From an uncultured Lachnospiraceae bacterium (GTDB taxonomy: Bacteria; Bacillota; Clostridia; Lachnospirales; Lachnospiraceae), in assembly GCA_945929965.1 (NCBI GenBank), contig CAMEOT010000010.1, forward strand, positions 1 through 64,000: 64,000 nucleotides of DNA. The letters run 5' to 3'. Shown here in pieces: positions 14,033 through 21,800 of the stretch. The position numbers and the translations under genes were made by a program. Within the stretch, counting starts at the first letter, position 1. Each line of letters starts with the position of its first letter. Below the pieces are notes generated by a model, which made no database searches, was not told the DNA's origin, and worked only from the letters and a program-made list of their open reading frames with translations.

Positions 14033-16528
14033 ATGGAATACGAAACCAATGAACCAAAGCATATCAAGGTAAGAGGTGCAAAGGTTCATAACCTGAAAAA
14101 TATAGATGTGGATGTTCCCCTGCACAAAATTGTGGGGATCGCCGGGGTATCCGGTTCGGGGAAATCTTCGCTGGCACTGGGTGTCCTCTATGCAGAGGGC
14201 TCCAGACGTTATCTGGAATCCCTGTCCACATATACGAGAAGACGTATGACCGGTGCGGCGAAAGCGCAGGTGGATGAAGTCCTCTATGTTCCAGCTGCTC
14301 TGGCACTGCATCAGCGCCCCGGAATTCCCGGGATCCGCAGTACCTTTGGAACCGGAACGGAGCTTTTGAACAGTCTGCGTCTGATGTATTCCAGACTTTC
14401 ATCCCACCGCTGCCCTAACGGACATTATGTGCCTCCGACCCTGAAAGTAGCGGCGGAGCAGGAGATCCTGTGCCCGGAATGCGGAGCGAAGGTACATGCT
14501 CCCAGCGCAGAGGAACTGGCATTCAATTCTCAGGGAGCCTGCCCGAAATGCGGCGGTACGGGAAGTGTGCGGACTGTGGATCTGGATTCTCTTGTGCCGG
14601 ATGATTCCCTGAGTATTGACGAGGGAGCGGTGGCACCCTGGAACAGTCTCATGTGGTCTTTAATGACAGATGTCTGTCGGGAAATGGGAGTGCGGACGGA
14701 TGTGCCTTTCCGGGAACTTACAGATCGGGAAAAAGAGATCGTCTATCACGGTCCCGCGGAGAAGAAACATATTTTTTATAAGGCGAAAAAGACCAATCAG
14801 GCGGGAGAACTGGATTTTACATATTTCAATGCAGTATACACGGTAGAAAATGCCCTGGCAAAAGTGAAAGACGAAAAGGGCATGAAACGTGTGGAAAAAT
14901 TCTTAAAGGAGGACATCTGTCCGGAATGCGGCGGCAGCAGACTTTCGGATGCGGCCAGAGCACCGAGAATTAGGGGCATAGGGCTTGCGCAGGCCTGCCA
15001 GATGCCCCTGAAAGAACTGGTGGACTGGGTAGCGGGAGTGCCGGCTTCCCTGCCGGAAGAGATGCGGCCCATGGCGGAATCCATCTGTGAATCTTTTCAG
15101 ACCGTGGCGAAGCGGTTAATGGATCTGGGACTTTCCTATCTATCGTTAGACCGTGCGGCAGCCTCTCTGTCCACCGGGGAGAGACAGCGGATGCAGCTGG
15201 CCCGTGCAGTGCGGAACCGTACCACAGGAGTGCTCTATGTGCTGGATGAGCCTTCCATCGGTCTGCATCCTTCGAATATTGTGGGGTTGAATGCGGTGAT
15301 GCATGACCTGATCGCTGACGGCAACTCCATTATTTTGGTAGACCATGATACCCAGATTCTGTCCGAAGCGGACTGGCTGATCGAGATGGGACCGGAAGCC
15401 GGTGCCGGAGGCGGCTATGTGATCACACAGGGTACGATTCCAGAGGTAATCGCCAAAAAGGAGTCCATGATCGCTCCTTTTCTGGCGCAGACTGCGGATA
15501 TGCGTATCCGTAAACCCATCGCCTGGGAGGAAATATTTGCACCGGGAAAGCTTCATTTGTCCACAGATGCCATCCATACGGTAAAGCCTCTGGAAATAGA
15601 CATTCCCAAAGGAAGACTTACGGTCGTTACCGGTGTCTCCGGCTCCGGGAAGACCACCATGGTGCTGGAAAGCCTGATTCCCGGACTGGAAGCAAAGTTA
15701 AACGGCGAACATTTGCCCGGCCATGTAAAAAGTATCACCGCAGAGGGCATCGCCCATGTAAAACTGATTGATGCATCCCCCATCGGCATCAATGTGCGGT
15801 CCACGGTAGCCACTTATGCCAATGTGCATGACGAACTGCGGAAAATTTATGCAAAAACCGCGGATGCGAAGAATAAGAAATATAAGGCGGGAGATTTTTC
15901 CTACAATACCGGAAAATTAAGATGCCCGGTCTGCGACGGTACCGGACAGATCAGTCTGGACGTACAGTTCCTGCCGGATGTGGATGTGCCCTGCCCGGAG
16001 TGCGGCGGCTCCCGCTATGCCAGAGAAGCATGGGACATCTGCTATGAGAACAAACGGGGGAAACGTTATTCTCTGCCGCAGATGATGGAGATGGATGTAA
16101 CGACGGCATTGCAGGCGACAGAGGATTGGAAAGTCGTGCATCAGCGTCTGGAAGTACTGAAAAATCTGGGACTGGGATATTTAACATTAGGCGAAGAGAC
16201 ACCAAGCCTCTCCGGCGGGGAGGCTCAGCGGTTGAAGCTTGCCAGCGAAATGGGAAGAGGACAGTCGGATTCCGTATTTGTATTCGACGAACCGACGATC
16301 GGACTGCATCCGTTAGATGTACAGACTCTGTTGCAGGTATTTCAGGCGCTGATAGACAATGGGGCAACGGTACTTGTCATTGAACATGATCTGGATGTGA
16401 TCCGCAATGCCGATTACATCATTGATATGGGACCCGGTGGTGGAGAAGACGGCGGCAGAGTTGTCGCTGTGGGAACTCCGGAGCAGATCAGGGCAGATGC
16501 CGACAGCATTACGGGAAAATATCTGTGA
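14033..16528 (+). CDS. UvrA-like excision-repair ABC ATPase (short, UvrA2-type)
   Basis: I place the start at 14033 (MEYETNEPKHIK) because GATGAGGA precedes it; 14018 is the alternative. The 831-aa protein has two ABC cassettes: Walker A GVSGSGKSS (residues 39-46) and GVSGSGKTT (about 534-542), signatures LSTGERQRMQL and LSGGEAQRLKL, and Walker B LDEPSIGLHP and FDEPTIGLHP. Several CxxC zinc modules are present (CPECGAK, CPKCGGTG, CPECGGSRL, CPVCDGTG, CPECGGSR). At about 100 residues shorter than canonical UvrA, with little room for the UvrB-binding domain, it fits UvrA2/DrrC-type proteins, linked to drug or DNA-damage tolerance. A terminator follows. Confidence 0.88.
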   Translation: MEYETNEPKHIKVRGAKVHNLKNIDVDVPLHKIVGIAGVSGSGKSSLALGVLYAEGSRRYLESLSTYTRRRMTGAAKAQVDEVLYVPAALALHQRPGIPGIRSTFGTGTELLNSLRLMYSRLSSHRCPNGHYVPPTLKVAAEQEILCPECGAKVHAPSAEELAFNSQGACPKCGGTGSVRTVDLDSLVPDDSLSIDEGAVAPWNSLMWSLMTDVCREMGVRTDVPFRELTDREKEIVYHGPAEKKHIFYKAKKTNQAGELDFTYFNAVYTVENALAKVKDEKGMKRVEKFLKEDICPECGGSRLSDAARAPRIRGIGLAQACQMPLKELVDWVAGVPASLPEEMRPMAESICESFQTVAKRLMDLGLSYLSLDRAAASLSTGERQRMQLARAVRNRTTGVLYVLDEPSIGLHPSNIVGLNAVMHDLIADGNSIILVDHDTQILSEADWLIEMGPEAGAGGGYVITQGTIPEVIAKKESMIAPFLAQTADMRIRKPIAWEEIFAPGKLHLSTDAIHTVKPLEIDIPKGRLTVVTGVSGSGKTTMVLESLIPGLEAKLNGEHLPGHVKSITAEGIAHVKLIDASPIGINVRSTVATYANVHDELRKIYAKTADAKNKKYKAGDFSYNTGKLRCPVCDGTGQISLDVQFLPDVDVPCPECGGSRYAREAWDICYENKRGKRYSLPQMMEMDVTTALQATEDWKVVHQRLEVLKNLGLGYLTLGEETPSLSGGEAQRLKLASEMGRGQSDSVFVFDEPTIGLHPLDVQTLLQVFQALIDNGATVLVIEHDLDVIRNADYIIDMGPGGGEDGGRVVAVGTPEQIRADADSITGKYL

Positions 16529-16530
16529 TT

Positions 16531-16570
16531 AAAGACAGCGATGTGTGCGTGAGCGCCCATCGCTGTCTTT
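16531..16570 (+). terminator. Strong hairpin terminator after the UvrA-like gene
   Basis: AAAGACAGCGATG (16531-16543) pairs perfectly with CATCGCTGTCTTT (16558-16570) over a 14-base loop. It starts three bases after the UvrA stop codon. Confidence 0.8.
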
Positions 16571-16741
16571 CCTTATGCCTATGCGCGGCTCATTGCTCGC
16601 GTAATTTCCACTACAATTTCCCCAGTTTGATTTTGACATACGTATAGTGACTATGATACACTGAATAAGAAAAAAGTGGGATAGTCTGCTTTGGTGAAAA
16701 TAGGAACTTAGGACAAGAAAAGGTTAAGGGAGCGAAATACC

Positions 16742-19567
16742 TTGGATAAGAGTGAATATAAATTAAGAGCGGAAGAAATCAAAGACCTGATCAGCCGGGG
16801 AGAATATGCACAGGCTGCTGAAATTGCCGACACGATTGACTGGCGTCGTGTAAAAAGTGTCATGATGCTGTGTACGATCAGTGATCTCTATAAGATCAAT
16901 CGCAGATATGAGGATGCCAGAGATATGTTGCTTCTGGCATATGAACGTCGTCCCGGCGGAAGGACCATCTGCTATTCCCTGTGCGAACTTTCCATTAAAA
17001 TGGAAGAATACGTACAGGCGATAGAATATTATAAGGAATTCGTACAGGTGGCGCCCAAGGATTCGGGAAGATATATTCTGCAGTATAAATTGTACGAGGC
17101 GCAGGACGTGAGCCTTGAAGAACGAATCTCAGTTTTGGAAGAACTGAAGAAGAGAGATTACAGGGAAAAATGGGCATATGAACTGGCATACCTGTATCAC
17201 CGAGTGGGATTGGCAGCCAGATGTGTAGAGGAATGTGATGAACTGATCCTTTGGTTCGGCGAAGGGAAATATGTGATTAAGGCGATGGAACTGAAAATGC
17301 TCCATCAGCCGTTGACACCGGAGCAGCAGGAGAAATACGATCATCGGTTCGATGCGCCCGGAAGCTTTATCCCGTCGCAGAACTCTGTGCAGGACAACGG
17401 GTATAGCGGGAATCAGGGTTATGGTCAGGGTTACACCCAGGACGGAAGCTATGATCAGGGTCAGGGGTATGATCAGAATTATACTCAGGATTATTCCCAG
17501 GATGGGAACTATGACCAAAGCCAGCGGTATGCGCAGGACTATCCTCAGGACGGAAACTACGATCAGAATCAGGGCTATGTTCAGGAGGGTAACTATGACC
17601 AGGTATCCGGAGATACCCAGGTCTATGAACCCGTGCAGCAACCGACGCAGGAGACCTCCGCACAGCCGGAGCAGGATGATTTCGATATTCATGTGAAGAC
17701 CATGGATGTGGGTCAGTATAATACCATCAATCTGCAGGCAGAACTTGCAGCGGGACTTCGTGAAGTCCTCGGTGAGGAGCCAAAAAAAGATACCGCGAAA
17801 GCGACAGCGGACTCCATTACCCGTTCTATCGTAGCACCTATGATGGATTCCGATACAGAATCTCTGGATTATCCGGAGATTGCAGAGGTCAGTGAGGATG
17901 ATCTGGAGCCGGAGACCGAGCAGATCGAAGGTTCCGAGGTGTTCTTTGGTGAGACCGGAGAGATCGGTGATCTGTCTCAGGTTCCTGAGGTAGAGACCGA
18001 GGAGATCCTGCCGGAGGAACCGGCATCTCTTAAGAGACAGGATGTTGTGCCGGAATTATCGGAAGCACAAGTGGAGGCAGAGAGCAAGCCGGAAAGCTCT
18101 GTCGAAGAGATTCATGAAATGCATGAAGTGACCGTACCGGTGGAACCTCCCAAGGAGCTGGCGAATGTACTGGCACAGGAATCCGACGGTCAGATCAGCC
18201 TGGTAATGCCCGAGGCGGAAAGCATCGAGAAGCAGATTACCGGTCAGATGAATATTGAAGACATTCTGGCAGAGTGGGAACGCAAAAAGAAAGAAAACCT
18301 CGAAAAGAGAGAAGAAGAAGTCCGCCAGCATGTATTGCAGCAGACCGGTGCCATGTTCACGGAATTTGAACAGGCAGTAAGAGATGGACTGTTAGAGAAA
18401 CTGGAAAAAGAAAAAGCGTCGGATACCGATACCGTTACAGAGAACGATGAAGTCGAGGAACTCGAAGAGATCGCAGATGTAAATGAGGTACCCGAAGCGG
18501 AGGAACCCACAGAAGAGATTGCGGAGGAATCCGAGCCCGTAGAAGAAACCTTTGAAGAGCCTGAAGAGGAATCTGACGAAACGGTGGAGAAATTCTCGGA
18601 AGAACCTATAGAAGAACACCCCATAGAAGAAGCGATACCGGAGGAAGAGATTACGGAAGAAGAACCGGGAGAAGAGGAAGCTGTGGCGGAGGAACCGGTG
18701 GCAGAAGATATCGAAGAAGAACCCACAGAAGAGGTGCCCGAAGGGACGGATTCCGAAGAAGTACCCGAAGAAGAGACCGAGACTCCGGAGCCTCCCGCAG
18801 TGGAGAGAGACAAGGCAAAAGTCCGTGCGCTTACCAGAGAAGAGCGTGAGCTGTATGCTCCTTTTATTCAGAGTAAGTCCGCAAGAGAACAGCTAGTCAA
18901 AGCCATTGATAATATCAGCCTGGCTGCTTACACCGGCAATGTGATCATCACCGGTGAAGAAGGTATGGATACCTTATCCCTGGCGAAAAATATGATCCGG
19001 GAGATCCAGGCTACCGACAGCAATTTCTCCGGAAAAGTTGCCAAAATCTCCGGACATGCACTGAATAAAAAAGACGCTGCCGATACATTATCCAAGCTGA
19101 AGAACGGAGCGCTTATTATCTGCAAGGCATCGGAAATGAACGATACTACGGTGAACACCTTGTATAAAGCCCTGCAGCAGGAGAATCAGGGAATCGTTAT
19201 TATCCTGGAAGATACCAAGCGTGAGATCGACCGTTTTCTGGAAAAGCATGAAAAACTGAAAGAAAGCTTTACAGCCCGCATGGATGTGGAAGCTCTCAGC
19301 AACGATACACTGGTGGCATTCGGAAGACAATACGCCCGGGAGATGGAATACTCCATCGACGAACTGGGAGTTCTCGCATTGCATACCAGAATTGAAGACA
19401 TGCAGACCATAGACCATGTGGTTACGGTGGTAGATGTAAAAGAGATCGTGGATGAGGCAATTGCGCATGCGAATAAAAAGACATTAAAGCATTTCTTTGA
19501 TGTTCTGTTTGCCAAGAGATATGACGATGAGGATATGATCATCCTTACCGAGAAAGATTTTGTATAA
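16742..19567 (+). CDS. TPR protein with repeat/acidic linker and AAA-like end, 941 aa
   Basis: The TTG start at 16742 follows AAGGGAG; a TTGACA at 16635 may be the -35 of its promoter. Residues 1-200 are TPR-like helices ([28 protein letters not shown]). Residues about 215-300 are Gly/Tyr/Gln/Asp repeats, and 360-690 are extremely acidic Glu/Pro-rich sequence. The C-terminus (about 700-941) looks like an AAA+ domain of the CbxX type ([17 protein letters not shown] region, then [19 protein letters not shown] and [12 protein letters not shown]), but the Walker A GxxGxGKT is GEEGMDTLS, so ATP binding is doubtful. Single gene, followed by a repeat element. Function unknown. Confidence 0.7.
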   Translation: MDKSEYKLRAEEIKDLISRGEYAQAAEIADTIDWRRVKSVMMLCTISDLYKINRRYEDARDMLLLAYERRPGGRTICYSLCELSIKMEEYVQAIEYYKEFVQVAPKDSGRYILQYKLYEAQDVSLEERISVLEELKKRDYREKWAYELAYLYHRVGLAARCVEECDELILWFGEGKYVIKAMELKMLHQPLTPEQQEKYDHRFDAPGSFIPSQNSVQDNGYSGNQGYGQGYTQDGSYDQGQGYDQNYTQDYSQDGNYDQSQRYAQDYPQDGNYDQNQGYVQEGNYDQVSGDTQVYEPVQQPTQETSAQPEQDDFDIHVKTMDVGQYNTINLQAELAAGLREVLGEEPKKDTAKATADSITRSIVAPMMDSDTESLDYPEIAEVSEDDLEPETEQIEGSEVFFGETGEIGDLSQVPEVETEEILPEEPASLKRQDVVPELSEAQVEAESKPESSVEEIHEMHEVTVPVEPPKELANVLAQESDGQISLVMPEAESIEKQITGQMNIEDILAEWERKKKENLEKREEEVRQHVLQQTGAMFTEFEQAVRDGLLEKLEKEKASDTDTVTENDEVEELEEIADVNEVPEAEEPTEEIAEESEPVEETFEEPEEESDETVEKFSEEPIEEHPIEEAIPEEEITEEEPGEEEAVAEEPVAEDIEEEPTEEVPEGTDSEEVPEEETETPEPPAVERDKAKVRALTREERELYAPFIQSKSAREQLVKAIDNISLAAYTGNVIITGEEGMDTLSLAKNMIREIQATDSNFSGKVAKISGHALNKKDAADTLSKLKNGALIICKASEMNDTTVNTLYKALQQENQGIVIILEDTKREIDRFLEKHEKLKESFTARMDVEALSNDTLVAFGRQYAREMEYSIDELGVLALHTRIEDMQTIDHVVTVVDVKEIVDEAIAHANKKTLKHFFDVLFAKRYDDEDMIILTEKDFV
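17400..17620 (+). repeat. Imperfect tandem repeat coding for YDQ/QGY units
   Basis: Within the 941-aa protein the DNA cycles through units of about 30-50 bp containing CTATGATCAG and CAGGGTTATG variants, encoding Q-G-Y and N-Y-D-Q repeats. Repeats of this kind vary in copy number by slippage, so the linker length may differ between strains. Confidence 0.65.
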
Positions 19568-19714
19568 CTATTCAGAGCCATGTAAACATTGACGAATGGG
19601 CGTCGAATGCTTGCATTCGTAAGAACATTTATCAATGTTTATAGGGCGAAGTAACCACATGAGCAAAAGGAAAGCATTGAAAATGCGATTTTGCGAATGT
19701 GGTTCTGAATAGTT
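19566..19714. repeat. Dispersed inverted-repeat element, 149 bp
   Basis: Perfect 11-bp inverted ends AACTATTCAGA (19566-19576) and TCTGAATAGTT (19704-19714) enclose a non-coding block with internal hairpins, including GAATGCTTGCATTC. The left 80 bp match the partial copy at 21721-21800 at AACTATTCAGAG, CATGTAAA and AATGCTTGCATTCGTAAGA. It begins two bases before the end of the upstream gene's stop codon, so the insertion may have set or trimmed that gene's 3' end. Confidence 0.7.
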
Positions 19715-19740
19715 AAAAATATATAGCAGGAGGCGCAGCT

Positions 19741-21645
19741 ATGACGAAGGAGAAGGTATTTATTTCCGAAGCAGATCAGTATCTTTTTGCCCAGGGAACG
19801 CACTACGATATTTATAAGAAACTGGGCGCGCATCTGTCGGTGGAAGATGGGGTGCAGGGAGTCTATTTCGGGGTATGGGCACCAAATGCAGCACAGGTGA
19901 ATGTCATCGGCACATTCAATGAATGGAACGAGGAGTCTCATCCCATGCAGAAGCTGGGAGGAGGTGGTATCTGGGGGTTGTTCGTTCCCGGCGTGGAAGA
20001 AGGAACAATGTATAAGTTCCTGATCTATGCGAGGGATGGCAGAAGGCTGTACAAAGCCGACCCGTTTGCAAATTATGCGGAATACAGACCCGGAACAGCG
20101 TCCATTGTTACTGATATCACGGGATTCGACTGGAAGGATTCCAAGTGGATGGAAGCCCGGAATAAAAAAGATATGAACAAGGAGCCCATGGCGATCTATG
20201 AGTGTCATATCGGTTCTTTCATGAAGCATCCGAATAACGGTACTGCGGAAGGATTCTATAATTATCGGGAGTTTGCCGACCGGATCGTTGAATATCTGAA
20301 AGAGATGAAATACACCCATGTAGAGCTTATGGGAATCGCAGAGCATCCGTATGATGGCTCCTGGGGGTATCAGGTGACCGGATACTATGCGCCTACGTCC
20401 CGTTACGGAACGCCTAAGGATTTTATGTATCTGGTCAATGAACTGCATAAGGCAGGTGTCGGAGTCATTTTGGACTGGGTACCGGCACATTTTGCAACCG
20501 ATGCACACGGACTGGCAGAATTTGACGGACAGTGCATATTTGAACATCCCGATCCCCGTTTGGGAGAACATCCTGAATGGGGAACGAAGATATTTAATTA
20601 TGGCAAAAATGAAGTGAAGAACTTCCTGGTAGCCAATGCTCTGTTCTGGCTGAGAGAGTTCCATGTAGACGGTATCCGTGTAGATGCAGTAGCATCCATG
20701 CTGTATCTGGATTACGGTAAAAAGGACGGACAATGGCTGCCGAATAAATTTGGCGGCAATAAGAACCTGGAAGCCATTGAGTTCTTCCATCATCTGAATT
20801 CAGTGATCCGCGGAACTTATCCGGGATTTTTGACAATTGCCGAGGAATCTACCGCATGGCCCAATGTCACCAGTGGTATCGGGGAGGAAGGCTTAGGATT
20901 TTCCTTCAAGTGGAATATGGGCTGGATGCATGATTTCTGCGAGTATATGAAGCTGGATCCTCTGTACCGGAAAGGCGATCATTATGCTATGACCTTTGCC
21001 ATGAGTTATAATGATAGCGAGAATTATATTTTACCCTTATCCCATGATGAAGTGGTGCATCTGAAGTGCTCCATGGTGAATAAAATGCCAGGATATCCGG
21101 CAGATAAATATGCCAACCTTCGTGTGGGGTATAGCTACATGTTCGGGCATTCCGGCAAGAAATTATTATTTATGGGACAGGATTTCGGACAGGAGCGAGA
21201 GTGGAGCGAAGAGCGTGAGCTTGACTGGTATCTGTTAGGAGAGAAACTGAATCAGGGGGTACATACTTATGTAAAGGAGCTGTTAAAGCTGTATCGTAAA
21301 TACCCTGCTCTGTACGAGCTTGACAATACCTGGGACGGCTTTGAATGGATGAACGCGGATGATGCGGAGCACAGTACATACTGCTTCGTGAGAAAATGTT
21401 CCAGTGGCAAGAATAATCTGCTGTTTGTACTCAACATGACCCCGATGAAATGGGAGAACTATATCGTTCCCGTGCCTAAGAAGAAAAAGTATAAGCTTCT
21501 GCTCAACAGTGATGAGGAGCGTTTCGGCGGCTGGGGCAACGAGATTCCCGCAGAGATTATGGCGGAGAAAAAGCCTTATCATTATAAGGATTACTCCATC
21601 AGCTTTGATCTGCCGCCCTACGGTGCAGCAGTATTTCTGTTCTAG
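19741..21645 (+). CDS. glgB: 1,4-alpha-glucan branching enzyme
   Basis: ATG at 19741 follows AGGAGG. The 634-aa protein has an N-terminal CBM48 region (YFGVWAPNAAQVNVIGTFNE, residues about 42-61), a GH13 catalytic barrel with DGIRVDAVASML (nucleophile Asp near 311), TIAEESTAWP (acid/base Glu near 367) and PLSHDEVVH near 434, and a C-terminal all-beta domain. It transfers alpha-1,4 glucan chains to form alpha-1,6 branches in glycogen. Other glycogen genes are not adjacent, so it stands as its own unit with a terminator behind it. Length is normal for the short GlgB class. Confidence 0.95.
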   Translation: MTKEKVFISEADQYLFAQGTHYDIYKKLGAHLSVEDGVQGVYFGVWAPNAAQVNVIGTFNEWNEESHPMQKLGGGGIWGLFVPGVEEGTMYKFLIYARDGRRLYKADPFANYAEYRPGTASIVTDITGFDWKDSKWMEARNKKDMNKEPMAIYECHIGSFMKHPNNGTAEGFYNYREFADRIVEYLKEMKYTHVELMGIAEHPYDGSWGYQVTGYYAPTSRYGTPKDFMYLVNELHKAGVGVILDWVPAHFATDAHGLAEFDGQCIFEHPDPRLGEHPEWGTKIFNYGKNEVKNFLVANALFWLREFHVDGIRVDAVASMLYLDYGKKDGQWLPNKFGGNKNLEAIEFFHHLNSVIRGTYPGFLTIAEESTAWPNVTSGIGEEGLGFSFKWNMGWMHDFCEYMKLDPLYRKGDHYAMTFAMSYNDSENYILPLSHDEVVHLKCSMVNKMPGYPADKYANLRVGYSYMFGHSGKKLLFMGQDFGQEREWSEERELDWYLLGEKLNQGVHTYVKELLKLYRKYPALYELDNTWDGFEWMNADDAEHSTYCFVRKCSSGKNNLLFVLNMTPMKWENYIVPVPKKKKYKLLLNSDEERFGGWGNEIPAEIMAEKKPYHYKDYSISFDLPPYGAAVFLF

Positions 21646-21681
21646 GTCAGGTTAAGAAATTACATAAAACAACCGAAATAA

Positions 21682-21717
21682 AAGATGAGTGTGACCAAAA
21701 GTACACTCATCTTTTTT
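21682..21717 (+). terminator. Rho-independent terminator after glgB
   Basis: AAGATGAGTGT (21682-21692) pairs with ACACTCATCTT (21703-21713), followed by a run of T. It ends just before the partial repeat element at 21721. Confidence 0.85.
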
Positions 21718-21720
21718 CAT

Positions 21721-21800
21721 AACTATTCAGAGACATGTAAATATCACTAAGACCTCTTTAAATGCTTGCATTCGTAAGAGGATTTAAAGGACGACAGGCG
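21721..21800. repeat. Left-half copy of the 149-bp repeat element
   Basis: AACTATTCAGAG, CATGTAAA and AATGCTTGCATTCGTAAGA occur in the same order and spacing as in 19566-19650, but the right end with TCTGAATAGTT is missing. The copy runs to the GTG start of the next gene, so the right half was lost or replaced, and the element now supplies the leader and ribosome site (AAAGGA) of the flagellar gene. Confidence 0.65.

Noticed and set aside
17400..17620. Repeats considered as a CRISPR array
   Set aside because: Units are imperfect, in frame and encode a regular QGY/YDQ protein repeat; there are no unique spacers and no cas genes. No CRISPR array is seen elsewhere in the window.
18244..18813. 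Serine-rich 189-aa minus-strand frame
   Set aside because: It is the mirror of GAA/GAG-rich codons of the acidic linker on the plus strand; no ribosome site.
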